Position numbers and translations under genes: made by a program. The notes under the pieces were generated by a model, which was not told the origin of the DNA, did no database searches, and saw only the letters and a program-made list of their open reading frames with translations. Positions 7,724 to 15,640 of a DNA stretch of 64,000 nt are shown one piece after another (within the stretch, counting starts at the first letter, position 1; the number at the start of each line of letters is the position of its first letter). Origin of the DNA: Actinobacteria bacterium UBA4426 (lineage in GTDB: Bacteria; Actinomycetota; Actinomycetes; S36-B12); assembly GCA_002390705.1 (NCBI GenBank), contig DGQA01000012.1, positions 14,699 through 78,698 on the forward strand. The letters are read 5' to 3'.

Positions 7724-7747
7724 AACACCGATGAAGGGTGTTTTTTG
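7724..7747 (+). terminator. Rho-independent terminator after second flagellin
   Basis: AACACC (7724-7729) pairs with GGTGTT (7737-7742) around a seven-base loop, followed by further T residues to 7746. The stem is short but well placed 23 bases after the stop codon. Confidence 0.6.
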
Positions 7748-7833
7748 TGTCCCAGAAAAAGGCTCCAGACGAGAATCCTGAGGATCTCACTGACCAGGGC
7801 TGGTTTCACTGGCCTAGGGAACAGGCCAAGTAG
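7747..7833 (+). CDS. Possible 28-residue small ORF (doubtful)
   Basis: A GTG at 7747 opens 28 codons to TAG at 7831, giving a very polar peptide ending in WFHWPREQAK. GAAGGG lies about ten bases upstream but inside the terminator stem. No family is recognised and it may be chance. The remainder of the 348-base gap up to flgN holds only a promoter and a weak GAGGTG/CACCTC hairpin near 7869-7890. Confidence 0.2.
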   Translation: MSQKKAPDENPEDLTDQGWFHWPREQAK

Positions 7834-7887
7834 CTAATCCCAGCATCATCTGTGAACCCCTCATGAGAGAGGTGGTTTTTTTTCACC

Positions 7888-7914
7888 TCAGGTATTCGAC
7901 GTTTACTCCGATAA
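7888..7914 (+). promoter_or_regulatory. Sigma-28-like promoter of flgN-flgK-flgL
   Basis: TCAGGTAT (7888-7895), 11 bases, TCCGATAA (7907-7914): 5/8 and 7/8 matches to consensus. The distance to the flgN start is about 135 bases. Confidence 0.65.
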
Positions 7915-8049
7915 GGATTCCATACACACAGTTCCCTTTTTTCTTGGTAATCCGTTATTCTCAAGATTCTTAATGATCGGCCGATGAGTAAGGTAGTCAG
8001 GGAATGGGCTCAAAAGCCGTTCCCACACACCGACCTTGAGGAGGCAAGC

Positions 8050-8544
8050 ATGGACATGTCCGGGCTTTCCTCCCTGCTATGGCGCGAACGGGATATTCTC
8101 GACAATCTCCTGTTTAAACTCGATGTCCAGCAGCTTCTACTCATGAGCGGGCGATCTGGCTGGTTGGTACGGGCCAGCCGTGAAATTGAGACCGCCTTAG
8201 AGCAGGTACGAATCATTGAGCTTGAGAGGGCCGTCCGATTCGAACGAATAGCTGAGGATCTTGATTCGACAACGGCTCCAAGCCTGTCGGCAATCGCCGA
8301 ATCGGCCGAAGAACCATGGAAAAGCCTTCTGACCGAGCATTACGAAGCCTTTTTAGAGATAGCAGCGCAGATTCAAAAAATTACCTCACTCAACCGTGAG
8401 CTCGCTTCAGCGGCCCAAGTAGCCACCGAAGCAATTCTCGCCGGAATCCAAGGGGATTCGGATCCCGTCTTACATTTATATGCGCAGACCGGTGCTGCGG
8501 AAAAAGTCGACCGCAAGTCCGTATTTGTCGACGAGGGGCTCTGA
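8050..8544 (+). CDS. flgN: Flagellar chaperone FlgN-like
   Basis: A 164-residue, mostly helical protein directly ahead of flgK. Residues 1-40 (SGLSSLLWRERDILDNLLFK, then LDVQQLLL) fit the FlgN start, and the rest is a long coiled helix. FlgN holds FlgK and FlgL for export. I chose ATG 8050 because GAGGAGG lies six bases upstream; the longer reading from 7984 has no such site. Its stop is two bases from the flgK start. Confidence 0.75.
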   Translation: MDMSGLSSLLWRERDILDNLLFKLDVQQLLLMSGRSGWLVRASREIETALEQVRIIELERAVRFERIAEDLDSTTAPSLSAIAESAEEPWKSLLTEHYEAFLEIAAQIQKITSLNRELASAAQVATEAILAGIQGDSDPVLHLYAQTGAAEKVDRKSVFVDEGL

Positions 8545-8545
8545 C

Positions 8546-9877
8546 GTGGCGACCTTCTCAGGAATTTCCACGGCACTGTCGTCATTGCAGGCACAACGCG
8601 TTGCCATGGACGTTGCCGGACAAAACATCGCCAATGTCAGCACCCCTGGATACTCACGACAACGGGTTGACATGACAGCTGGTGCAATCGGGGTGGACGT
8701 TTCTTCAATCCAACGGCTCCACAGTGGAATACTCGGAGATCGGGCACGCACCGAAGGAGCACGACTGGGTGACCTCACGGTGACAAGCACCGTATTGAAC
8801 CAAATCGAACAAGTCCTACCGGAGCCGAGTACATCCGGCCTTCAGGCAAAGCTAGATGCACTGTGGACGGGATTCGCGGATATCGCGAGAGACACAAGCA
8901 ATGCAGCCGCCCGAATACAAGTAATCGCACAAGCCAACGTGCTCACAGACACACTTAACGATGCAGCCCAGCAATTAACAAATATTTCAGCCAGCCACAC
9001 AAAAAACTTGACGAATTTGGTGACCTCAGCAAACTCCTACGCCAAACAGATTGCCGAGCTCAACATTTCAATCAGTCAGACCCCAGAGGGAACAACCGCA
9101 ATAAATGCCTTGATGGACCAGCGTTCCTATGCGGCATCTCAACTTGCCGAAGCCGTGGGTGGCACCTACCTGATCGACAGCAGTAACAACATGAGTGTGT
9201 CCCTCGGCGGAGCGACCTTCGTTGGTCCAGCGAATCACTCAACACTGCAAGTTGCCACAGCAGGCGGAACAACATCGGTGCAGTGGTCGAGAAACGACTC
9301 AGCAGCTGCCATTTCAAGTGGAAATGCCAACGGTTACCTCACTGCGATCGCCACCACAATCCCAGCCTGGACGACATCACTTAATGCTGTTGCCAGCGCC
9401 CTCGCAACTACGGTGAATAATGCTCAGGCTGCCGGGTTTGATTCTGCGGGAACCGCAGGCACAGACCTTTTTACAGGTACCACAGCAGCTACCATCAGCG
9501 TCGCATTAACCGCCGGCTCAAAAATTGCTGCCTCGTCGGTTGCACCCGCTGGGGGAGTTGCCTCACTCAACGGATCTAATGCGGACGCGATGTCGGCACT
9601 GGGAAGAACGGCCAATGGAGCTGACGAGCTGTATCAAGATCTGGTCGTATCCCTAGGTTTCGCCGCTCAAGGTGCCCAGCAAACGTCAGAGACGGTGCAG
9701 GCTTTCATGGCGAGCATCACCAGCCAAATTGATTCACAGTCCGCCGTCAACATAGATGAAGAGATGGCGAATTTGCTCACCTACCAGCGAGGCTATGAAG
9801 CGGCCGCCCGCGTCCTTACCGCAATTGACGACGCACTCGATACCCTCATCAACCGCACCGGCCTTGTCGGACGATAG
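8546..9877 (+). CDS. flgK: Flagellar hook-associated protein 1
   Basis: A 443-residue FlgK. The start has the rod/hook signature SSLQAQRVAMDVAGQNIANV followed by STPGYSRQRV; the end has the D0 helix NIDEEMANLLTYQRGYEAAA. FlgK is the first junction ring between hook and filament. The GTG at 8546 sits one base after the flgN stop and behind GAGGGG; the longer reading from 8480 overlaps flgN. flgL follows nine bases after its stop. Confidence 0.94.
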   Translation: MATFSGISTALSSLQAQRVAMDVAGQNIANVSTPGYSRQRVDMTAGAIGVDVSSIQRLHSGILGDRARTEGARLGDLTVTSTVLNQIEQVLPEPSTSGLQAKLDALWTGFADIARDTSNAAARIQVIAQANVLTDTLNDAAQQLTNISASHTKNLTNLVTSANSYAKQIAELNISISQTPEGTTAINALMDQRSYAASQLAEAVGGTYLIDSSNNMSVSLGGATFVGPANHSTLQVATAGGTTSVQWSRNDSAAAISSGNANGYLTAIATTIPAWTTSLNAVASALATTVNNAQAAGFDSAGTAGTDLFTGTTAATISVALTAGSKIAASSVAPAGGVASLNGSNADAMSALGRTANGADELYQDLVVSLGFAAQGAQQTSETVQAFMASITSQIDSQSAVNIDEEMANLLTYQRGYEAAARVLTAIDDALDTLINRTGLVGR

Positions 9878-9886
9878 GAACTATCC

Positions 9887-10777
9887 ATGACCTCAATTAC
9901 GCGCTTTGCAACTGGTTCGCAAAGCCTGCAAAATATGGACTCAGTGAGCTCAATGAGCAAGCGCATGGCCCAACTTCAGGAGCAGATCTCCTCCGGCAAG
10001 GCAATCCAACGTGCCAGTGAAGACCCGAGCGGCACCAGGTCAGTTATGGCGCTGCGGGCGGAGCAAACCCGCATGTCGCAGTACGCGCAAAACATCGACA
10101 ATGGTGTACTCAGACTCAATGCGACGCGCACCCAAGTGGACTCAATCAACGAACAACTTCTCAAAGCCCGTGAGCTTGTGCTTCAAGGGCAGGCCTCCAA
10201 TTCGACTGCGGGCACCCGAGCCACACTCGCTGCCCAAATTGATGTCATTGCTTCCAGTCTGCTAATAGCAGCAAATTTTGACTTCGCTGGACGAGCCCTT
10301 TTCAATGGTGCAACATCGGCAGCCACCGCCTACAACGCTGGAGGCGATTACATCGGAGACACCAATCAGGTCACCACGCGGGTTGATGACTCTGGCTCTA
10401 CGGTCAGAATTGAATTAAATGGCCCCGAAGTTCTCGGTGTTGGGGGAGCGAATGCCTTTGCCGTGCTCACCGCCATCGCAGACAGTTTGCGAAACACCCC
10501 GGGCAACCTCCCAGCCAACCTAGTGTCACTGGACTCAGTGATTGCCACGGCTCGCGGCGCCCAAGCAACCATCGGCTCTCGAATCAATCAACTCAATGAA
10601 CTTCACGACGTAACTGCGGACCGGATTTTGAATGTCACGGGGGCTTTGGCCGCTGTTGAAGACACCGACCTCACAAAATCTGTGATGGAATTAACCATGC
10701 AGCAGACAAGCTACGAAGCAGCCCTGTACGCCACGGCCAGTATTATGCAACCATCGTTGATGGATTTCTTAAGATAA
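9887..10777 (+). CDS. flgL: Flagellar hook-associated protein 3
   Basis: A 296-residue flagellin-fold protein. Its amino-terminal part has SKRMAQLQEQISSGKAIQRA and SEDPSG, a classic FlgL block. The carboxy-terminal part has EDTDLTKSVMELTMQQTSYE. FlgL forms the second hook-filament junction ring. It is co-transcribed with flgN and flgK; fliW starts 56 bases after its stop. Confidence 0.93.
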   Translation: MTSITRFATGSQSLQNMDSVSSMSKRMAQLQEQISSGKAIQRASEDPSGTRSVMALRAEQTRMSQYAQNIDNGVLRLNATRTQVDSINEQLLKARELVLQGQASNSTAGTRATLAAQIDVIASSLLIAANFDFAGRALFNGATSAATAYNAGGDYIGDTNQVTTRVDDSGSTVRIELNGPEVLGVGGANAFAVLTAIADSLRNTPGNLPANLVSLDSVIATARGAQATIGSRINQLNELHDVTADRILNVTGALAAVEDTDLTKSVMELTMQQTSYEAALYATASIMQPSLMDFLR

Positions 10778-10833
10778 CTGTGTTTAAGAGAACGATAATT
10801 CACATGAATTCACAAGCTGGAGAGGGAGAGCAC

Positions 10834-11250
10834 ATGTCAGACATCACGCCAAATGGTGTGCAGAACGACGTCCCTGTGGTGGAAGTACGGGGCGGGCTTT
10901 TGGGGTTTCCTGAATTCACCCAGTTCTCCCTAATCAAATTAAACGATGAAGGATTGGTATACCGACTCCAATCACTTGAAGATGCTGCCATCAATTTTGT
11001 GGTCGTCCCGGCAGCGTCATTCTTTCCTAATTACGCGCCTCTCGTCGACGATGAAGTGGCGAGGCGGTTCGACCTCGAAAGCGGCCCAGAAGTGTTATTG
11101 CTTCTTGTTGTGACATTGGGTGAATCTTTCAAAGATTCCACAGTGAACATGATGGCTCCCCTTCTTCTTGATCCCAACGCCCAAATTGCAGAACAGATAA
11201 TTGTGGAAAATACTGATTTGTCTGTACGCACTCCGCTAATGGCTGCGTAG
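10834..11250 (+). CDS. fliW: Flagellar assembly factor FliW
   Basis: A 138-residue FliW with the typical start VVEVRGGLLGFPEFTQFSLI and the DPNAQIAEQIIV block near the end. FliW binds flagellin and, when free, binds CsrA and relieves its repression of flagellin mRNA. ATG 10834 has GAGAGGGAGAG upstream; reading from 10780 adds 18 poorly conserved residues. csrA follows seven bases after its stop. Confidence 0.93.
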   Translation: MSDITPNGVQNDVPVVEVRGGLLGFPEFTQFSLIKLNDEGLVYRLQSLEDAAINFVVVPAASFFPNYAPLVDDEVARRFDLESGPEVLLLLVVTLGESFKDSTVNMMAPLLLDPNAQIAEQIIVENTDLSVRTPLMAA

Positions 11251-11257
11251 GTAGCAG

Positions 11258-11518
11258 ATGCTGGTACTGAGTCGCAAGGTTGGCGAAAGCATTGTGATCG
11301 GCGATGACGTGGTCGTAACCATCCTTGAGATTCGCGGCGATCTGATCAGGGTAGGAATAGATGCACCGAAAAGTGTAAAAGTGCACCGCAGTGAAGTATT
11401 CGAGGCGATTGAGGCAGCGAACAAGGAGGCTGTTGCGCCAACTCTTGAGGCTATGTCTGAGTTTGCTTCAGCGATTAAGGACCTTCCGCTTCTGCCAAAA
11501 ATTGAAGACCCCGAGTGA
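11258..11518 (+). CDS. csrA: Translational regulator CsrA
   Basis: An 86-residue CsrA. The core (MLVLSRKVGESIVIGDDVVV, GIDAPKSVKVHRSEVFEAI) is fully conserved, including the RNA-binding RSEVFE strand; a 25-residue acidic tail follows. CsrA binds GGA motifs in mRNA leaders. The pairing with fliW and the GGA hairpin before fliC indicate a flagellin feedback circuit like that of Bacillus subtilis. It ends the flgN operon, meeting a minus-strand gene. Confidence 0.95.
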   Translation: MLVLSRKVGESIVIGDDVVVTILEIRGDLIRVGIDAPKSVKVHRSEVFEAIEAANKEAVAPTLEAMSEFASAIKDLPLLPKIEDPE

Positions 11519-11533
11519 TCCAGTTACTTGTCA

Positions 11534-11564
11534 CCATTTATCCAGCAGTTACGGCTATAAATGG
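11534..11564. terminator. Inverted repeat between csrA and a convergent gene
   Basis: CCATTTAT (11534-11541) and ATAAATGG (11557-11564) form an eight-base stem with a 15-base loop, six bases short of the convergent gene's end. There is no clear T-run, so it is at best a weak bidirectional terminator. Confidence 0.35.
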
Positions 11565-11569
11565 CCGAT

Positions 11570-12070
11570 TTAGCGCTGGGCAATGAGCGCACGGATCTGT
11601 TGAGCCACGTTGTCCGGACGATTAATGGGTTCGGTTCGTAGCTGCTTAATCCCCACCCCGGAAATCGTTAGTCTCCCGTAATTGAAGGCTCGACCGAATG
11701 GCCCTTGCGCGATATCTACACCTTCAATTTTGTTGAACTCAAGGGACTCTTTGTTCCGAAAGATAAACGTCCGCACCAACTGGATCTTCTCTGAATCGAT
11801 CGTTATACGAAACATCACCCAATTCAGAAAGCTCAGTAACGGGAATAACAGCAGTAGCAGAGTCAGTAAAAGCGCAATGGATGCATTTATCTGAATCAAT
11901 GTGATCACACCCACGACAAAAATAACGGAGAACCAGATGCCCACCGTGACTAGAATCGCGCGACCCGAGGCACGGCCCTGTTCGAGGATCACCCCATCGA
12001 GTGAACCCTTGCTTGGGCCTTGATCGGCACTTTTATCGAAGCTAGGATCCATGCCACTATCGTAGACCAT
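11570..12070 (-). CDS. PH-domain membrane protein
   Basis: A 166-residue protein: a polar amino-terminal segment (1-40), two close membrane helices (about 41-62 and 65-88), then a bacterial PH-like (bPH2/DUF304) domain with FRITIDSEKIQLVRTFIF and IEGVDIAQGPFGRAFNYGRL. Such proteins sit in the membrane with the PH fold in the cytoplasm; function is mostly unknown. The start could also be ATG 12052. It is convergent with csrA inside the flagellar cluster and may or may not be linked to motility. Confidence 0.7.
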   Translation of the reverse strand: MVYDSGMDPSFDKSADQGPSKGSLDGVILEQGRASGRAILVTVGIWFSVIFVVGVITLIQINASIALLLTLLLLLFPLLSFLNWVMFRITIDSEKIQLVRTFIFRNKESLEFNKIEGVDIAQGPFGRAFNYGRLTISGVGIKQLRTEPINRPDNVAQQIRALIAQR

Positions 12071-12186
12071 GGGTTAACTTTCAGGTGGCCCGTCTTTACG
12101 GCCAGTATTTTTTTACGCGTGAATATGTATCTCGTGGAACCTGCAGTTCCCGCGTGGTGGTCCTGACGCATGAAAGGATGGCGTGT

Positions 12187-12876
12187 GTGAGTGGAGTGAG
12201 TTGCGGACATGTGAGTGGAAATCCGGTAGTCCACTACGTGGGGATTGATCCTGGCAATCATTTGCCTCTCATGATTGCCCTGGATTCTCGCGGTCGGCAC
12301 TGGCTCACCGATGGCACCCGATCCACTGTCGTCTACCCTCCCATGAGGGAAAACTCAGGTGTCGGCGCGGTTTCCTTCGCTTATGACTATTCGGTCGATG
12401 GGGCTACGTCATTACTTTCTGCGGTCGACCCCATCAAAACTAAGGAACTTCCTTACGACTCGTTGATCCACGTGAACTGGTTGATCCTTGCGGTGTACCG
12501 AATGGTGCAAACACACCCACGCGGTACGTTAGGAATCAACAGGGCCGTGTTAGATCACGATCCCCTATTTGCCAGTAATCAGTTGCGCGTGAAAATTCAG
12601 GGAGCGGAAAAGCTGTATTTAATTAAGCGACTGCGGCCGCGACAAAGAGGACATTTTCTAATCGAAATCATTGCTCGAGATAATGAACAGGTGATGCTGC
12701 TCGCAGAGCACACAGTTTTGGGCTTGATACTCAACAAGACATTGGAAGTGCGCGTCGGTGCCGCGGAGCAACAAGCTCGCGAAATCATGGCAGAGGTACT
12801 CGAATTTATTTGGGAATGCAACACCGACCAGCGAAACATCGCCATGAACAACACGTCACAAGACGATCGAGGTTAA
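12187..12876 (+). CDS. Uncharacterised protein
   Basis: I do not recognise this protein of about 229 residues. It has no signal peptide or clear membrane segment. Visible features are an early VHYVGIDPGNHLPLMIALDS, a mixed strand/helix body with basic GAEKLYLIKRLRPRQRGHFL, and a carboxy-terminal helix (AEQQAREIMAEVLEFIWECN). The start is uncertain: GTG 12187 has GAAAGGA eight bases upstream, while the open frame extends back to 12085. It stands alone between minus-strand genes in the middle of the flagellar cluster. Confidence 0.5.
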   Translation: MSGVSCGHVSGNPVVHYVGIDPGNHLPLMIALDSRGRHWLTDGTRSTVVYPPMRENSGVGAVSFAYDYSVDGATSLLSAVDPIKTKELPYDSLIHVNWLILAVYRMVQTHPRGTLGINRAVLDHDPLFASNQLRVKIQGAEKLYLIKRLRPRQRGHFLIEIIARDNEQVMLLAEHTVLGLILNKTLEVRVGAAEQQAREIMAEVLEFIWECNTDQRNIAMNNTSQDDRG

Positions 12877-12886
12877 CGCGACAAAA

Positions 12887-13225
12887 CTAAAGGGCTAAGA
12901 CGTCGTCACTAGCGGGATCTTTTTCAGCCATATCCTCACGTAACTTGTCCAAGCTTGACTGCAATTTGCGGTTATTCGAGGCTTCTTCGTCGATTTGAAT
13001 ATTTAATTCGGTAATTCGAAGATTTAGTCCCTCAATAGTCTCGCGATCTTGTTCAATCTTGATGGCATGTTGAGCTTGCACTTCTACCATTTCGCGTTTG
13101 AACTCCGCCGTCGCCATAAAATGCTTCAATTCCAAGCGATCCGTTTCGTTTTTCACGTAGCCCAACATGGCGAGGAGACCCAAACCAGCCACAATGAACA
13201 CCAAGAAGAAAATCCAAATCTCCAT
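12887..13225 (-). CDS. Small membrane-anchored coiled-coil protein
   Basis: A 112-residue protein with one amino-terminal membrane helix (residues 3-22, IWIFFLVFIVAGLGLLAM) followed by about 75 residues of heptad-like coiled coil (IEQDRETIEGLNLRITELNI) and an acidic end. No family is recognised. It ends ten bases from the convergent gene at 12187-12876 and probably follows the small gene at 13272-13433 in one minus-strand unit. Confidence 0.6.
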   Translation of the reverse strand: MEIWIFFLVFIVAGLGLLAMLGYVKNETDRLELKHFMATAEFKREMVEVQAQHAIKIEQDRETIEGLNLRITELNIQIDEEASNNRKLQSSLDKLREDMAEKDPASDDVLAL

Positions 13226-13271
13226 GAGGCAATGTTATACCTTTATATCGTTTATGGCTATCCCGTTTAAA

Positions 13272-13433
13272 TTATGGGCCCTGAATATTGACACCAATCG
13301 TGTCACTTACCAGTTCATTGACGGAATCATTGAGCATACTTGCAATATATACAAAGCTACCAATGAAGGCCAAAATCATGAACACCTTTGTCACCGGATC
13401 CATTCCGGCGCCCATTCCAGATTTCCGTGCCAT
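13272..13433 (-). CDS. Small single-span membrane protein, 53 residues
   Basis: ATG 13433 opens 53 codons ending at TAA (13274-13272). The protein has a basic, glycine-rich start (MARKSGMGAGMDPVTK), one membrane helix (about 17-33, VFMILAFIGSFVYIASM) and a short acidic tail. GGGAGCGGG precedes the start. Coding-like composition and its position 46 bases before the next minus-strand gene support it. No family is recognised. Confidence 0.55.
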   Translation of the reverse strand: MARKSGMGAGMDPVTKVFMILAFIGSFVYIASMLNDSVNELVSDTIGVNIQGP

Positions 13434-13524
13434 GCCCGCTCCCGTCGCTACTCGCCCCTGTCAGGTCTTCCGACCCAAAAAATCTACCTGCCATTACTCA
13501 GCACTGATAATCTTGGGGAAAAGC

Positions 13525-13551
13525 CAAACTTCACCGAATATCGGCCGATAC
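13525..13551 (+). promoter_or_regulatory. Sigma-28-like promoter of the pseudokinase gene
   Basis: CAAACTTC (13525-13532), 11 bases, GCCGATAC (13544-13551): 5/8 and 7/8 matches. It lies 45 bases before the start at 13597. The remaining bases between 13434 and 13596 show no gene. Confidence 0.7.
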
Positions 13552-13596
13552 TACTAAAGCGGACGTTTCTCGTTCAGATTTGACAGGAGGAAAGTA

Positions 13597-14739
13597 ATGC
13601 CATTGATGACGCTATCGCGTGTACCTGATGGCGTGACCGTCGTTGCCTCAGTTGAAAAGGCTGAGCGGCTGGCCGAGCGAAAGAAAGCTCCTCCGCTCCT
13701 CATTCTTGAATCGCTACAGGCCTATTTGGATGAAATGGGATTTGGTACGGGTGAACTGCTGTGGGGCCGGCTCGGGATGCAGCGGTCTTCAGGTAGTTTC
13801 CACCTCGCACGCGATGAAAACGTTCAATTTGTGCTCAAGCGACGCCTCGATGGCCCCCAGCCCAGCGATGTCATGAGCTTGGAAGACGAGATCTCTCTGT
13901 TAAGGATTCTTCGGGAGAACAATCTTCATTCGCCCGAAATATTACACGTGTGCAACGACACCAGCATAATTGGTGCGCCCTTCTATCTCAGTGCTTTCCT
14001 ACCCGGAGCTCGGGTTGTTAATTCAATTCCAGATGCCCTGAACAATGTTGAAGACAAGGTGGGGATGTCCCGTCGCGCCATCGATGACCTGGCCCGGATT
14101 CAAGTGGAGATCAGCCCAAAGCAAGTTGAAGGTCTCGATCATGGAGGCAGCGATTTGCGCAAACTCGTTTTGGAATCCAAACGTCTCGCCCGTAAACTCA
14201 AAATGCGCCGTCTGCCCGGATTCGAGATCCTCGGGGACTACTTGTTAGAAAATTGCCCCGAAAGCCGACCCGCGGTCCTTAGCCACGGCCGCTACGGAAT
14301 GCAAAATCTGTTGTTTATGACTCAGCCCCCTCCGACTATTTCTGGGGTTTTCGGCTGGGAACGTGCCACCGCATGTGACCCCCTGATGGATCTGGGGTAC
14401 TTCACGGCCACCTATTCTGCCCGCGACCTCCCACCAACTCCGCTGGACACCGCACCCGTCACTCGCGACGAAGATGGATTTCTCTCTCGAAACGAGCTCG
14501 TCAATGTGTTCCGAATAGCAACGCACCTAGATACCGCACCCCTACCGTGGTTTCAAACCTATTGCTTGTGGCGGGAGGCTGTGCAGCTGGAGGCGATCTT
14601 TGAAAGGCTGATGAACAAGGAACCTGTCCCGAGTAAATCCTTCGCCCTATCGCTGCGCGATGGCGTCCCAGCCATCCTCGCTAACGCTGCCCACTTCTCT
14701 AAGGTAGATGGAGTTGAGGCGACAGCCCCGAAGCGCTAG
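13597..14739 (+). CDS. APH-fold pseudokinase in the flagellar cluster
   Basis: A 380-residue protein of the aminoglycoside-phosphotransferase/ACAD10-like kinase fold (residues about 45-330). It keeps FVLKRRL with K81, the alpha-C glutamate E97, the block PFYLSAFLPGARV, N237 and the ACDPLMDLGYF stretch. The two catalytic acids are gone: HGD is H230-G231-R232, and the metal-binding DWE is G253-W254-E255. It is therefore probably not a kinase. GACAGGAGG precedes ATG 13597. Its own sigma-28-like promoter and position ahead of the hydrolase and rod genes suggest a motility role such as nucleotide sensing or scaffolding, which is inference. Confidence 0.8.
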   Translation: MPLMTLSRVPDGVTVVASVEKAERLAERKKAPPLLILESLQAYLDEMGFGTGELLWGRLGMQRSSGSFHLARDENVQFVLKRRLDGPQPSDVMSLEDEISLLRILRENNLHSPEILHVCNDTSIIGAPFYLSAFLPGARVVNSIPDALNNVEDKVGMSRRAIDDLARIQVEISPKQVEGLDHGGSDLRKLVLESKRLARKLKMRRLPGFEILGDYLLENCPESRPAVLSHGRYGMQNLLFMTQPPPTISGVFGWERATACDPLMDLGYFTATYSARDLPPTPLDTAPVTRDEDGFLSRNELVNVFRIATHLDTAPLPWFQTYCLWREAVQLEAIFERLMNKEPVPSKSFALSLRDGVPAILANAAHFSKVDGVEATAPKR

Positions 14740-14831
14740 GAATCGGTGGGCATAATTCCTCAATATTTGTTCACTGGAGCCGATGGCTAGGTTAATAAAG
14801 CGCGATGCGATGCGCCTAATCGGGAGTCAAC

Positions 14832-15494
14832 GTGAGTATCAACGATGTCATGGCGCGGATCGGAGCGATCCGCTCCCGGCTGGAACTTCCCCCGTTACAA
14901 ACTGGATCTGCACTGCCCATGACTGGGTCGAATGCGATCGCAGCCAACTCGCAATTTCCCGGCCCGACCGCGGGGGATTTTCAGTCCACCCTCGCCACAA
15001 TGACGGGAATGGTCCCCAGTTTCCCGGGTTCGCAAAGTCAAATGAATCCATTGTCTCAGCCTCCTGGCAATGGAATGCTGTCCTCGGATGCGCAACTTGG
15101 CGCACGAATGTCTCAATATGCTGTGAACTTCGTGGGGGTGCCTTATGTGGCTGGTGGGAATAACCCCACAACAGGTTGGGATTGTGCGGCTTTTACCGAA
15201 TGGATCGCCCAGCAACACGGGCTCTCAATTCCACCCGTGTCTTGGCAGCAGATCAAAATTGGTGAACCAGTGGCCTCACTTGAGCAAGCTCGAGCTGGTG
15301 ACCTGGTCTTCTTTCACGAACCTTCTGGGCACAACCGGGATCCTTCCCCCCTCAAGGTTAACCATGTTGGCCTCTATCTGGGCGACGGCCGCATGGTCGA
15401 AGCCGCCAATCCGAGCGCGGGCACTCGAATCAGCGACGTAAGTGTTGAAAAACTTGTCGGGATCCGGCGCCTCGCCGGCCCATTTAATGGTTAA
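14832..15494 (+). CDS. NlpC/P60 peptidoglycan hydrolase of the flagellar cluster
   Basis: A 220-residue protein with a helical amino terminus (INDVMARIGAIRSRLEL), a Ser/Pro/Gly-rich linker to about residue 85, and an NlpC/P60 domain (95-215). The catalytic cysteine is C118 in GWDCAAFTEWI and the histidine H178 in VNHVGLYLGDG. No signal peptide is seen, so export through the flagellar secretion apparatus, as for FlgJ in other bacteria, is likely. Its probable job is to open peptidoglycan for the rod. The start is GTG 14832 behind CGGGAG. Confidence 0.85.
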   Translation: MSINDVMARIGAIRSRLELPPLQTGSALPMTGSNAIAANSQFPGPTAGDFQSTLATMTGMVPSFPGSQSQMNPLSQPPGNGMLSSDAQLGARMSQYAVNFVGVPYVAGGNNPTTGWDCAAFTEWIAQQHGLSIPPVSWQQIKIGEPVASLEQARAGDLVFFHEPSGHNRDPSPLKVNHVGLYLGDGRMVEAANPSAGTRISDVSVEKLVGIRRLAGPFNG

Positions 15495-15538
15495 ACCTTC
15501 GGCCTCGAAAAGAATTTGGTTTGTCTGCGGGAAAAGTC

Positions 15539-15565
15539 TCAGATGCCCCACTAGCTGGCCGATAA
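15539..15565 (+). promoter_or_regulatory. Sigma-28-like promoter of flgB operon
   Basis: TCAGATGC (15539-15546), 11 bases, GCCGATAA (15558-15565). The -10 box is perfect and the -35 moderate. It lies 75 bases before flgB. Confidence 0.6.
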
Positions 15566-15640
15566 AATCTCTGAGCAGGAAGCTCGCCTCACTCGCCAAG
15601 GATTTGGCCCAATTACCTTCATTGGTGAACGGGATCTCAC

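Noticed and set aside
10791..10798. AACGATAA as a sigma-28 -10 for fliW
   Set aside because: The octamer at the required spacing (AGATAACT) does not resemble the other -35 boxes.
13167..13583. 138-codon plus-strand frame ahead of the pseudokinase
   Set aside because: Covers two minus-strand small genes and the sigma-28-like promoter; Cys/His/Arg-rich composition is not protein-like.
14783..15163. 126-codon plus-strand frame overlapping the NlpC/P60 gene
   Set aside because: Out of frame with the clear catalytic domain; Trp/Cys/Arg-rich shadow.
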